Source of the DNA: Shewanella frigidimarina
Lineage (GTDB): Bacteria > Pseudomonadota > Gammaproteobacteria > Enterobacterales > Shewanellaceae
NCBI RefSeq assembly: GCF_003797125.1
Contig: NZ_RKKE01000003.1
Span: forward strand, 124,001-188,000
Length of the DNA: 64,000 bases
Reading direction: 5' to 3'
Positions 8,654 to 16,601 of the stretch are shown piece after piece. How positions within the stretch are numbered: position 1 is the stretch's first letter; every line of letters starts with the position of its first letter. Under the pieces are notes generated by a model. It worked only from the letters and a program-made list of their open reading frames with translations, made no database searches and was not told the DNA's origin. The translations under genes and the position numbers were made by a program.

Positions 8654-8746
8654 TTAGCCAATCACACGACGGATTGTAGGGATACGGTTAGCGGCATAAA
8701 CCATTAACGCACTAATGGCGAGTATAGGAAGGTATTTTTTAAGCAT
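8654..8746 (-). CDS. 30-residue single-span membrane microprotein
   Basis: On the minus strand an ATG preceded by AAGGGG reads MLKKYLPILAISALMVYAAN and ends RIPTIRRVIG. It has a basic start, one hydrophobic span of about 16 residues and a basic tail: a typical shape for a small inner-membrane protein of phage or toxin origin. It sits between the intron fragment and the HEPN gene. The clean ribosome binding site and sensible layout support a real gene, but the length is so small that chance is not excluded. I have a vague memory of similar microproteins in marine tailless-phage genomes but cannot confirm it. Confidence 0.5.
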   Translation of the reverse strand: MLKKYLPILAISALMVYAANRIPTIRRVIG

Positions 8747-8836
8747 GGAATTCCCCTTGGGGCTGTATTGCCTCACGGCAAAAAAGATTGCGCTTATAGG
8801 TATATGGGGATTTGTTGCGGAGGGAAAGCGTACCCG

Positions 8837-9565
8837 TTAACGGGTACCGTTATCGGTTATGCAGGATTCAAAATGTTGCACGAAATTTTTTACAATTTCT
8901 ATTGTGTTAATAACACCTTCACGAGTTGGAGTGGAGTTGTCACCCCGCGTGCTTACACCATTTCGATGCACTATGTCATGCCTTATCTTAAAAACTTTAT
9001 CTAGTGCTTTAAAGTCATATTTAAACGGCTTACTAAAAATGTCACGGTATGTTTTTTGTATACTTTCTCTACTATGGAATGAAATATTAGCTATTGAAAA
9101 TGTAACTAAATCTTTCACTGGATTTTCGTGACGCTCCATTTGTTTCAAAGTGAAGTGTTTTGGGTTATTTCTATCCGAATAAACAGTTATGATATTCGAT
9201 AGATACTGCTTATTATTTGATATTAAAGCAATAAAACTACTGGCCAGAAAAGATTCTAGAAGAGTCACTATGTGTGCGTGGGTCATTTTAAATATCATTG
9301 GTTCAGTATGAGCCGATGTTTCTAATTTTAATATTTCTTGTATTTTTTCAATGTCCAACATGAAGTGAGAATATAATTCTGAAGTGTTTTGAGACTCATA
9401 CCAACTTATTTCTTCAAAATGCTCCTGTTGATTATGCCACTCCTCCACAAATTCATACCATTCATCACTAGTTTCATCTATGTTAGCACTATCACATTGT
9501 TCATAAATCCATTCCCTCATTTTTTCCTCTTGAACATCCAAGTATAGTTCGCTCATTGATCCCAT
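8837..9565 (-). CDS. HEPN-domain protein (putative RNase)
   Basis: 242 residues. The C-terminal region has KVFKIRHDIVHRNG near 200-213, which contains the R-x4-H (RHDIVH) motif of the HEPN nuclease superfamily; the upstream helices (HIVTLLESFLASSFIALI) fit the helical bundle. The N-terminal 90 residues are highly acidic (repeated E and W). GGAG lies seven bases before the ATG. HEPN proteins cut RNA in toxin-antitoxin, abortive-infection and RES-type systems, but many lone HEPN proteins of this size are uncharacterised. No nucleotidyltransferase (MNT) partner is adjacent. It is transcribed against the surrounding remnants and appears intact, unlike them. Confidence 0.75.
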   Translation of the reverse strand: MGSMSELYLDVQEEKMREWIYEQCDSANIDETSDEWYEFVEEWHNQQEHFEEISWYESQNTSELYSHFMLDIEKIQEILKLETSAHTEPMIFKMTHAHIVTLLESFLASSFIALISNNKQYLSNIITVYSDRNNPKHFTLKQMERHENPVKDLVTFSIANISFHSRESIQKTYRDIFSKPFKYDFKALDKVFKIRHDIVHRNGVSTRGDNSTPTREGVINTIEIVKNFVQHFESCITDNGTR

Positions 9566-9750
9566 TTTATAGCTCCACTTATGAAAGTTGTAAAACTTTA
9601 GCAGAGTAAGGGTAAGAACGCCTATAAATTAAGTGCAAGTGATTTGGTTATATTGTGAGTAGCATTACTTTTCAAAACCATATTGGTATTCATATCAATC
9701 ATCTCAAACCTTATGAGTTTTAGCCTGAATTATTGAGGGAAACCCACTGA

Positions 9751-10125
9751 TTAGGCTAGCGTTTCGACTTGTTCAATTTTACGTTTGGTCAGATTTCCAC
9801 GCCTGACTTCATTAGTTGCCATGTTGCGCTCGACAAAATCTAGCGGCAATAAACTCGTCAAAATCCTGTGGTCAATGTCTAATTCCCTTGCCATCATCTT
9901 GCGGTCAGCATCCCTTGCCATGCGACCAACTCTAATCAATGTAGCGTTACCTATGTCGGTTTTATCAGATTCGGCGGGGCGCTGGGTTAGTGGAAAAATG
10001 GCACCAAGCCTCTGGCGCGGCCGCGGCGTATCAACGGCCCCCAGTTTGGTGGGGCTTTGCTTGGGCTCGCTACGTCTGCGGTTTCTTCCGCCACTACGGC
10101 GGCATTTGTCCATGCAAAGGCGCAT
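9751..10125 (-). CDS. Unrecognised open frame, possibly a composite remnant
   Basis: A 124-codon frame whose last 70 residues look coding: a basic helical TDIGNATLIRVGRMARDAD, then DFVERNMATNEVRRGNL. The first 50 residues are arginine- and proline-rich and coincide with a short GC-rich patch (9975-10100), so the frame is probably a fusion of an old gene tail with unrelated sequence. I do not recognise the family. It lies between the HEPN gene and the IS91 remnant. Confidence 0.3.
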   Translation of the reverse strand: MRLCMDKCRRSGGRNRRRSEPKQSPTKLGAVDTPRPRQRLGAIFPLTQRPAESDKTDIGNATLIRVGRMARDADRKMMARELDIDHRILTSLLPLDFVERNMATNEVRRGNLTKRKIEQVETLA

Positions 10126-10129
10126 TTAG

Positions 10130-10560
10130 CCCAAAACTCAAACATTTCTTTACCAGCTGACACTAAGCGCAGCTTTAAAAACCAAAGGGACGAGCAGGAA
10201 AAACAGCTCTACAGCGCCCTATTTGAAGCGGTGTGGTTGACGTTAAGTCAATTCGGCATGAGCCGCAAACACTTACAATGCCAATGGTGTGGTGTCAAAT
10301 CAGACTATTTATTTCCTGTAAAAGCAGTATCAACCGTATTTAAAGCAAATATGTTGGCGGTACTGCGTCACCGTGAACTGACTATCCCTAGTGGATATCC
10401 TGATGAAAAAGGCCTGGTGTGTCTACAGCAAACCCTGTTTGTACTAGGCCGAAACCGTAGTTGAATACCTCGGCACTTTGGTTTTTTAGCCAACAGTTGT
10501 CGGAGTAAAAAGTTAATTCAAATCCGTGAGCAGTTGACCACACAAGCAGCAAAATAAACA
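10130..10560 (+). mobile_element. IS91-family transposase remnant with internal deletions
   Basis: Pieces of an IS91-type (Y2, rolling-circle) transposase occur in the right order. LYSALFEAVWLTLSQFG comes first, then DYLFPVKAVSTVFKANML, then AETVVEYLG, and after a frame change RHFGFLANSCRSKKLIQIR, which is the C-terminal signature. The HxH and HUH-type catalytic parts between the first two pieces are missing, as is the stretch between YLG and RHFG, so the enzyme is dead. Termini were not located. The element sits directly before the truncated darG gene and may have caused that truncation. Confidence 0.7.
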
Positions 10561-10675
10561 ACATTGGCAGAGTCATTCACGGGCGGTTAGTGTTCATGGG
10601 ATTAGTGCCATTACTGAAGACATTAGCACGTGAAGGGCAGTTGAGATTATCGGGTTAAGCAGAGGGCAGCCATAC

Positions 10676-11080
10676 TTGTACTGTTGGAAACCTATAAAAG
10701 TGTTAAATGCCGATGCATTAAGGAATGCACTAGAGCGTATGGATGGTCATTTTATTCAAGGTGTCGGTGATGGTGTTGTTGAAGCTGAAATTAAGCCCGA
10801 TGAAGAAGCGCTGCAACAAGCAAAGCAATTTCTACAACATGCTGACTCAGCAATCAATTCACATATTCAGCGGGTTGCTAATTTAATTGATGGCTATCAA
10901 TCTCCCTATGGTGTTGAGTTACTGTCAACTGTGCATTGGGTTATTAAAAATGAAGGTGCGCAAACACCAGAGCAAGCATTCTATTTGATCCAGCAGTGGA
11001 ATGAGCGTAAAAAACAATTGATGACACAGCAACATGTAAATGCCGCTTGGGTTCAATTAGCACAACAAAATTGGATTTAA
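10676..11080 (+). pseudogene. darG: 3' part of darG (DNA ADP-ribosylglycohydrolase antitoxin)
   Basis: The frame reads ALRNALERMDGHFIQGVGDG, then LIDGYQSPYGVELLSTVHWV and IQQWNERKKQLMTQQHVNAA, which match the C-terminal domain of DarG-type macrodomain antitoxins. The catalytic macrodomain (first ~160 residues) and the connecting segment are absent; recognisable sequence starts around residue 10 of this frame and no credible start codon or ribosome binding site precedes it. The darT toxin gene, normally upstream, is also missing. I infer a lost DarTG system truncated next to the IS91 remnant. Confidence 0.7.
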
Positions 11081-11509
11081 TTGATAACGCCTAGTCGTAT
11101 TTAATAGCGAATAATTCTCGGTTAGTAACTAACGTAACCACGTCGCTATGTGAATACTTGGCTAGCAGTAGCGGCAATAATCAAAAGCATGAGCGTAGCG
11201 CACGATATCAACTGGCTTGTTTATTTTTTAATGCAATACATGGCCGTTTGGAAGATGACAGGCATCAATAGGCGCAAGCAAAGATGTGGTGGTAAGGTGC
11301 CGTAATCTAGATGTTCTTTAATAAGACTCTCAAACTCTATTTAACATAATATACATTGTGCGCATATATATGCGTACATTAGACGTTATGTTCAATACTA
11401 AGTCTTTGTAGGCATTGATTGCTCATTAACAGCCTAATGTAGCTTTATGTGCTTTTTATCATCGTGCTGAGATTGCATGCTTTAACTATTTACGGCTTGT
11501 GCCTGCCAA
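11081..11509. other. Gene-free stretch between darG remnant and integrase gene
   Basis: No supported gene. It holds an AT-rich block with a perfect palindrome (CGCATATATATGCG, annotated separately) about 135 bases from the 3' end of the recombinase gene. Being next to the recombinase, this is a plausible place for an attachment site or an excisionase/operator region, but no direct repeat partner was found in the window. Confidence 0.35.
11361..11374. repeat. 14-bp perfect palindrome near the recombinase gene
   Basis: CGCATATATATGCG is perfectly self-complementary and sits in an AT-rich region downstream of the recombinase gene. It could be an operator or a recombination core; chance is also possible because the centre is a simple AT repeat. 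Confidence 0.4.
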
Positions 11510-12817
11510 TTATTTAATCTCAGCAAGATGATTTAACGGTTTATTGAATGCGCTTTGATGTCGTTCAGTTTGTGTGGTGTGTAAATACTGTGATGTTGTG
11601 TCGATGCTCTCATGACCGGCATCGGCCTGGACATGTGACAATGGTCGACGATTGATATTGATGTCATGCGTGATCCCAGTGTGGCGAATATTATGCGCAC
11701 TGAGTTTTCGCATAAGTTGGCTGTCGTGTTCAAAACCATCTTTAGCTGCATTGTCTGCAGCTAAGTTAATCAGTTTGTCTATTTCGTCACGTATGTGTCG
11801 AATACCAAGATTGGCATTGATGACTCCAGATTCACGTCCATGGGCTGCTGCTTTGTGACGGACAAATATAGGATGTTGATCGTTGATGTTGGGTAAATCA
11901 CTGAGACGCAGATAACGTCGATAATCAACTAGTCCAGCCAGCAATGCTTTTGATATGGCAATATTACGTGCTTTGCCGCTTTTAGAAAATGGCACGTGAA
12001 AATACCAGACACCAGAATGTGGATCTTGTCTAAACTGGCTCATGATGGGCGCGTAACCTGCACGTGCACTGATCTCGGAGATTCGTAAGTAACAGCTATA
12101 TAATAGTGTAATGAGGAATAAACTGCGTTGATGCTGCTCTGGTTGAGTGTCTGCAAGCTGGCTTACGGTGCTTATAACATAAGACCATTGTAACTCTGTA
12201 AAGGCATGATGGTTGTTGTCTTCGTCGATGGTAAATTTACGTTTAATAGCAAAACGACTGTGTTTTAACCATAACTGAGCCGGGTTACGCTCGGTATATT
12301 CTTCACTAATTAGGTAGCCATAAAATGATGATAATATTGCTATTTTAGTCTTCAGCGCATTATCACTCAGTTGATATGGTAGGCATTTCCCCAGGTGCTT
12401 TTTACCAATAAATGGCCGCCATTGTGGGTTTGGTGAACGCTCCCCAGTGGCTTTATTGAGTTTGAATTGCGCTACATTGAAATAGCCTATTAGTGTTTGT
12501 GGCGGCGATTGGCAGTAATCAATGTATTTGGCGATGTCTTTACGCGTTACCGCAATTGGCGATAATGCGACTACGTCAAAACACCAATGCAGAAATGTGG
12601 TTAACTCACTGCGGTAGGCTTTATAGTTGTTTTCTGACTGCTTTTGCTCAAATAACCAATCGGCACAGTGCTCTATAATGAGTCCTGCATCGGCAACTTT
12701 ATCTATTGAAATTCGGGTAATGTACTGATTAACGGACGCATTACCTTGTAATACATACTCTGCAGCATCAAATAGTGGTAATACTGGTGGCAGTTCATCA
12801 GTGATATTTTTGGTCAT
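11510..12817 (-). CDS. Tyrosine recombinase / phage-type integrase
   Basis: 435 residues. The catalytic set is complete: arginine I in SCYLRISEISA near residue 240, the HxxR box in AHNIRHTGI near 373-381, then GHESIDTTSQYLHTT with the second histidine and the tyrosine nucleophile near 400-411. The N-terminal half (EQKQSENNYKAYRSELTTFL) is the core-binding domain. It is longer than XerC/D (about 300) and close to large integrases of genomic islands and integrating elements. The gene points back toward the defence island, as expected for an integrase at an island edge. The stop is 'TAA' at 11510-11512. Which element it mobilises and whether it is still active cannot be told. Confidence 0.93.
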   Translation of the reverse strand: MTKNITDELPPVLPLFDAAEYVLQGNASVNQYITRISIDKVADAGLIIEHCADWLFEQKQSENNYKAYRSELTTFLHWCFDVVALSPIAVTRKDIAKYIDYCQSPPQTLIGYFNVAQFKLNKATGERSPNPQWRPFIGKKHLGKCLPYQLSDNALKTKIAILSSFYGYLISEEYTERNPAQLWLKHSRFAIKRKFTIDEDNNHHAFTELQWSYVISTVSQLADTQPEQHQRSLFLITLLYSCYLRISEISARAGYAPIMSQFRQDPHSGVWYFHVPFSKSGKARNIAISKALLAGLVDYRRYLRLSDLPNINDQHPIFVRHKAAAHGRESGVINANLGIRHIRDEIDKLINLAADNAAKDGFEHDSQLMRKLSAHNIRHTGITHDININRRPLSHVQADAGHESIDTTSQYLHTTQTERHQSAFNKPLNHLAEIK

Positions 12818-12870
12818 ATGATTAAATATAGGTTATTGATTGTATTACCTTATTATACTATTTTTTGCCT

Positions 12871-12898
12871 GATGCCGATAATGTTATTTATCGGCATC
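12871..12898. terminator. Inverted repeat overlapping the stop of the Cys-rich gene
   Basis: GATGCCGATA and TATCGGCATC form a 10-bp perfect stem around an 8-base loop. It overlaps the stop codon of the minus-strand cysteine-rich gene and lies between it and the recombinase start. No clean T-run follows on the minus strand, so it may act as an attenuating hairpin rather than a strong terminator. Confidence 0.5.
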
Positions 12899-13184
12899 AA
12901 TCGTACTGATTCTTAACGATGAGTTTTGGATATGTTGATACTGCAATATCTTTGTCTGTTATCAATTGTTGCATGCAAAGCTCTACTGCAGTTGATGGCA
13001 TACATGCTTGCTGACACTGCTTATTGTGACATGTCGACCTTTTTTGGCAGCTCCATAAACACAATTGCCAAACGGTTTGCTTGCTTGCCCTGTCTATGCA
13101 TTGTAAGTCTGCAGCACATAAATGACCTGCTTTAATTAATTGGGCCACTTTATCTGCATCGATAGACACATTTATTCTGTTCAT
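12897..13184 (-). CDS. Small cysteine-rich protein of unknown function
   Basis: 95 residues with eight cysteines (HLCAADLQCID, then QLCLWSCQKRSTC and QQACM), no signal peptide and no membrane segment. The regular N-terminal part (NRINVSIDADKVAQLIKAGH) looks like a folded strand-helix unit. The cysteine pattern suggests a metal site or redox role in the cytosol, but no family function is known to me. A GGAGCACAC-type site precedes the ATG. It is upstream of the recombinase gene on the same strand, separated by about 80 bases. Confidence 0.65.
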   Translation of the reverse strand: MNRINVSIDADKVAQLIKAGHLCAADLQCIDRASKQTVWQLCLWSCQKRSTCHNKQCQQACMPSTAVELCMQQLITDKDIAVSTYPKLIVKNQYD

Positions 13185-13625
13185 GTGTGCTCCTTATTTC
13201 ACGCTACTCTTTTTCATAACGTTATTGCTCTATTCCCTACTCACCCTGGAAAGATGAATGCTGTAGCTTAATAATACATTAATGAGAATAGTTATCAATT
13301 GCATTATGACTGTTCTAACCACTTCTGTGCTGTTGATCATATATAAGCGCATATAAAGGCTCACTTGAAATGTTTAATCGACAAGTGCTGATAACCGTTA
13401 ATGCAATATGATGCCAGTACTAGACATAAGATTCGATGTGAAATGAGAAATGAACTGTAAGAGTGAAGTTTTTGACGGGATGAAACTGAAACTAACCATA
13501 ATGACAATAAAATAGGCCTATTGAAGACCTTTGCTATAGTGAAATGAAATGCCTATAGCGATTAAATTACCTCTGCCCTAGCCCACAAAGGTATAGTCAT
13601 CTGCATATATAAGTTAGCGATAACG
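13185..13625. other. Gene-free boundary between island and core genome
   Basis: No gene, RNA or element recognised. The sequence just before the next gene (about 13617-13643) contains CGATAACG and CGTTATCG, which could form a stem ending minus-strand transcription of the lipoprotein gene. This stretch marks the change from accessory genes to the conserved respiratory cluster. Confidence 0.4.
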
Positions 13626-14078
13626 TTAGTTGTTATCGTTATCGGCTAAGAAGTCGTACATTAATGTCCGTGGCTGTTGTTGGTAATCAAATGAAACAAA
13701 TACTCGCCATACCATATAATCACTGCTGCATGAGCCAAAAATCAATGGTCCTTGATAGACATTATCTTTTATTTCGGACAATGAAACTGGGATAATACCC
13801 ATGAACATGTCGCGCCCTTCAATTCTAATTGAAATGTTAGTGATCGCTTGATTGCTGCTAAGCGTAACTATTAATGGTTTTTCGCTGGGGGTATTGACGG
13901 GATTAATCAATAAACCGACTTGCAAGTCGGCTACCTTTTTGTAACATTCTCCAACAGAAAACTGACATAACGTTTTATCGATGGCTAAATTAGCGTGTTC
14001 TTGTGTTTGTGGGTTGTCACAGGCCACTAAAAACATTAACAAAAAATTTAAAATGATAATTCGGACAAGTTTATGCAC
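13626..14078 (-). CDS. Putative lipoprotein next to the cbb3 oxidase cluster
   Basis: 150 residues. The N-terminus is a lipoprotein signal: basic start, hydrophobic IIILNFLLMFLVAC with the lipobox ending in the modified cysteine near residue 20. The mature part is small and beta-rich, with two further cysteines in LCQFSVGECYKK and one in IFGSCSSDYM. It is divergent from ccoN with an FNR box between them, so it may share anaerobic control. Similar small lipoproteins lie beside cco genes in related genomes, to my recollection, but no function is established. Confidence 0.75.
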   Translation of the reverse strand: MHKLVRIIILNFLLMFLVACDNPQTQEHANLAIDKTLCQFSVGECYKKVADLQVGLLINPVNTPSEKPLIVTLSSNQAITNISIRIEGRDMFMGIIPVSLSEIKDNVYQGPLIFGSCSSDYMVWRVFVSFDYQQQPRTLMYDFLADNDNN

Positions 14079-14124
14079 AATTATTAACCTTTATGGTTGA
14101 GTGAGTAACATTATCTTTCACAGA

Positions 14125-14138
14125 TTGATCTAGATCAA
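14125..14138. promoter_or_regulatory. Perfect FNR/EtrA box
   Basis: TTGATCTAGATCAA matches the FNR consensus TTGAT-N4-ATCAA in all ten defined positions and is a perfect palindrome. It lies in the divergent region, 47 bases before the lipoprotein start and 211 bases before ccoN. EtrA, the FNR homologue encoded at 21958, is the obvious ligand. Activation of ccoNOQP at low oxygen is inferred from the family and position. Confidence 0.9.
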
Positions 14139-14348
14139 CTTTGATACCTTTTGCTAAGTATCTTTTTTGACTTAGCTCAAGTATCATTACACCGCCTCAT
14201 GCTAGAGAGAATTAACATGAGGTAACACCTTGACAAATGGCATTAAAAACAGCATTAATTAGTTTGTTTTATGACCACTTGTTAATCTAACTGGTAAAGC
14301 TCGCTTTACTAAATATTAAAAGTATAAGTAATAAGCCGTGGAAGCATT

Positions 14349-15776
14349 ATGATGAACCATTCCCAGTCTACAGGCGCTGATTACAACTACACTATTGTCC
14401 GCCAATTCGCACTAACCACAGTTTTGTGGGGAATCGTTGGTATGTCAGTGGGTGTATTGATTGCGGCTCAGTTAATCTGGCCACAACTGAACTTCGACAC
14501 TCCTTGGTTAACGTATAGTCGTTTACGACCATTACACACCAATGCGGTGATATTCGCGTTCGGAACATCAGCTCTTTTCGCTACATCCTACTATGTTGTG
14601 CAACGCACTTGTCAAATCCGTCTCTTTGCGCCCAAATTGGCCGCATTTACGTTCTGGGGTTGGCAAGCCGTTATTATTGCAGCTGCTATCACTTTACCAA
14701 TGGGATTTACCCAAGGCAAAGAATATGCAGAATTAGAATGGCCTATCGATATCGCGATTGCGATTATTTGGGTTAGCTATGCAATTGTATTCTTTGGCAC
14801 AATCGCTAAACGAACGACGTCCCACATTTATGTGGCAAACTGGTTCTTTGGTGCCTTTATCATTACTGTTGCAGTACTTCACATTGTTAACTCAATGGCA
14901 GTACCAGTAAGCTTGTTTAAGTCTTACTCTCTGTACTCCGGTGCAGTCGATGCGATGGTTCAGTGGTGGTACGGTCATAATGCGGTAGGCTTCTTACTTA
15001 CTGCTGGTTTCTTGGGGATGATGTATTACTTCGTGCCTAAGCAAGCTGGTCGTCCAGTGTATTCATACCGTTTATCAATTGTCCATTTTTGGGCGTTGAT
15101 TGCGTTATACATTTGGGCCGGTCCTCACCACTTACATTACACTGCCCTTCCTGACTGGACTCAGTCATTAGGCATGGTAATGTCATTAATTCTATTCGCA
15201 CCTTCTTGGGGCGGTATGATTAACGGTATTATGACCTTGTCTGGTGCGTGGCATAAGCTTCGTACAGACCCTGTATTACGTTTCTTAGTTGTTTCATTGT
15301 CTTTCTACGGTATGTCTACCTTCGAAGGCCCAATGATGGCAATCAAAACAGTTAATGCTTTATCTCATTATACTGACTGGACTATTGGTCACGTTCACTC
15401 TGGCGCGCTAGGCTGGGTTGCAATGGTGTCTATTGGTTCTTTATATCACTTGATTCCAGTGCTATTTGGTCATGGTCGTATGTACAGCATGAAGCTGGTT
15501 AATGTCCATTTCTGGTTAGCGACTATCGGTACTGTTTTATATATCGTGAGTATGTGGATTTCTGGTGTTATGCAAGGTCTTATGTGGCGTGCGGTTAACT
15601 CTGATGGAACACTAACGTATAGTTTCGTTGAGAGTTTAGAAGCCTCGTACCCATTCTACTTTGTACGCTTTATTGGTGGTTGTTTCTTCTTAACCGGTAT
15701 GTTTATTATGGCCTATAACGTTATCAAAACCGTTAAAGCGTCTAAAGATTCATTACCTGCTATTGCAGAAGCTTAA
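14349..15776 (+). CDS. ccoN: cbb3-type cytochrome c oxidase subunit I
   Basis: 475 residues, the usual length for CcoN. It is a membrane protein of about 12 helices that holds the low-spin heme b and the heme b3-CuB site where oxygen is reduced. Visible conserved parts include [20 protein letters not shown] (heme b ligand histidine), [13 protein letters not shown] with the CuB histidine, [13 protein letters not shown] with the paired histidines, and [13 protein letters not shown] with heme ligands. It is the first gene of ccoNOQP, with ccoO 12 bases on. An FNR box lies upstream. Confidence 0.99.
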   Translation: MMNHSQSTGADYNYTIVRQFALTTVLWGIVGMSVGVLIAAQLIWPQLNFDTPWLTYSRLRPLHTNAVIFAFGTSALFATSYYVVQRTCQIRLFAPKLAAFTFWGWQAVIIAAAITLPMGFTQGKEYAELEWPIDIAIAIIWVSYAIVFFGTIAKRTTSHIYVANWFFGAFIITVAVLHIVNSMAVPVSLFKSYSLYSGAVDAMVQWWYGHNAVGFLLTAGFLGMMYYFVPKQAGRPVYSYRLSIVHFWALIALYIWAGPHHLHYTALPDWTQSLGMVMSLILFAPSWGGMINGIMTLSGAWHKLRTDPVLRFLVVSLSFYGMSTFEGPMMAIKTVNALSHYTDWTIGHVHSGALGWVAMVSIGSLYHLIPVLFGHGRMYSMKLVNVHFWLATIGTVLYIVSMWISGVMQGLMWRAVNSDGTLTYSFVESLEASYPFYFVRFIGGCFFLTGMFIMAYNVIKTVKASKDSLPAIAEA

Positions 15777-15788
15777 GGAGCAGATTCG

Positions 15789-16415
15789 ATGAAATTTAAT
15801 CATGAATTAATTGAAAAGAATGTCGGCCTGCTTGCTATCTTCACTGTTATCGCCATTAGTTTTGGTGGTTTGGTGCAGATTACTCCACTGATATTTCAGA
15901 AGGACACTACCGAAGCTGTTGAAGGTCTTATTCCTTATACTGCTTTACAGATTGAAGGTCGTGACATTTATGTTCGTGAAGGTTGTTACAACTGTCACAG
16001 CCAAATGATCCGTCCTTTACGTGCTGAAACAGAACGTTATGGTCATTATTCTGTTGCTGGCGAGTCTGTTTGGGACCACCCTTTCCAATGGGGTTCTAAG
16101 CGTACTGGTCCTGATTTAGCCCGTGTTGGTGGACGTTACAGTGATAAGTGGCACGAAGTGCATTTAATTAATCCTCGTGACGTTGTACCACAGTCAAACA
16201 TGCCTGGTTTCCCTTGGTTAGCTGAAAATAAGCTAGACGGCGAACTCACTGGTGACAAGATGACTATTCTGCGTAACCTGCATAAAGGCGGTTACAAAGG
16301 TAATGATCTTTACACTGATGAAGAAGTTGCTGGCGCTAAAAAAGCGGTTGAAGGCAAGACAGAAATGCAGGCGCTGATCGCTTATTTGCAATCTTTGGGT
16401 CACGCACTCAAATAG
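15789..16415 (+). CDS. ccoO: cbb3-type cytochrome c oxidase subunit II (mono-heme)
   Basis: 208 residues. One N-terminal membrane anchor (residues about 12-35) precedes a periplasmic cytochrome c domain with the heme motif CYNCH at 66-70, followed by SQMIRPL; a distal methionine in [10 protein letters not shown] is the likely axial ligand. The protein passes electrons toward CcoN. It lies between ccoN (12-base gap, AAGGAG site) and ccoQ (9-base gap). Confidence 0.99.
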   Translation: MKFNHELIEKNVGLLAIFTVIAISFGGLVQITPLIFQKDTTEAVEGLIPYTALQIEGRDIYVREGCYNCHSQMIRPLRAETERYGHYSVAGESVWDHPFQWGSKRTGPDLARVGGRYSDKWHEVHLINPRDVVPQSNMPGFPWLAENKLDGELTGDKMTILRNLHKGGYKGNDLYTDEEVAGAKKAVEGKTEMQALIAYLQSLGHALK

Positions 16416-16424
16416 GAGGCAATA

Positions 16425-16601
16425 ATGGATTATGGTACTTTTCAAGGTATTTTAACCATAGTTGTTATGGTGACCTTTGTAGGCATTTTCTTTTGGGCAT
16501 ACAGTAAGCATAGCAAGTCAAAATTTGACGAAGCGGCTAACTTGGTGTTTACAGAAGATGAACTTGCAAAAATGTCAAAAGACTCGGGAGATCAGAAGTA
16601 A
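16425..16601 (+). CDS. ccoQ: cbb3-type oxidase small subunit CcoQ
   Basis: 58 residues: one membrane helix (ILTIVVMVTFVGIFFWAYS) followed by a charged tail ending in acidic residues (FTEDELAKMSKD). CcoQ stabilises the oxidase complex. AGGAGG lies seven bases before the ATG. Its TAA overlaps the ATG of ccoP by one base, giving tight coupling. The gene is easily missed because of its size; position between ccoO and ccoP secures the call. Confidence 0.97.
   Translation: MDYGTFQGILTIVVMVTFVGIFFWAYSKHSKSKFDEAANLVFTEDELAKMSKDSGDQK

Noticed and set aside
10057-10140. N-terminal part of the plus-strand frame that leads into the IS91 remnant
   Set aside because: The first 30 residues are low-complexity and unrelated to IS91; only later parts match, so the start is not a real gene start.
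10388-10576. Minus-strand frame with a signal-peptide-like start
   Set aside because: It lies antisense to the IS91 transposase remnant, whose frames explain the sequence better.
11081-11400. Integron attC site between TAACGCC near 11085 and ACGTTATG near 11393
   Set aside because: The ends are about 310 bases apart, the inner sites do not pair, and the 3' triplet does not fit GTTRRRY; no integron integrase is present.
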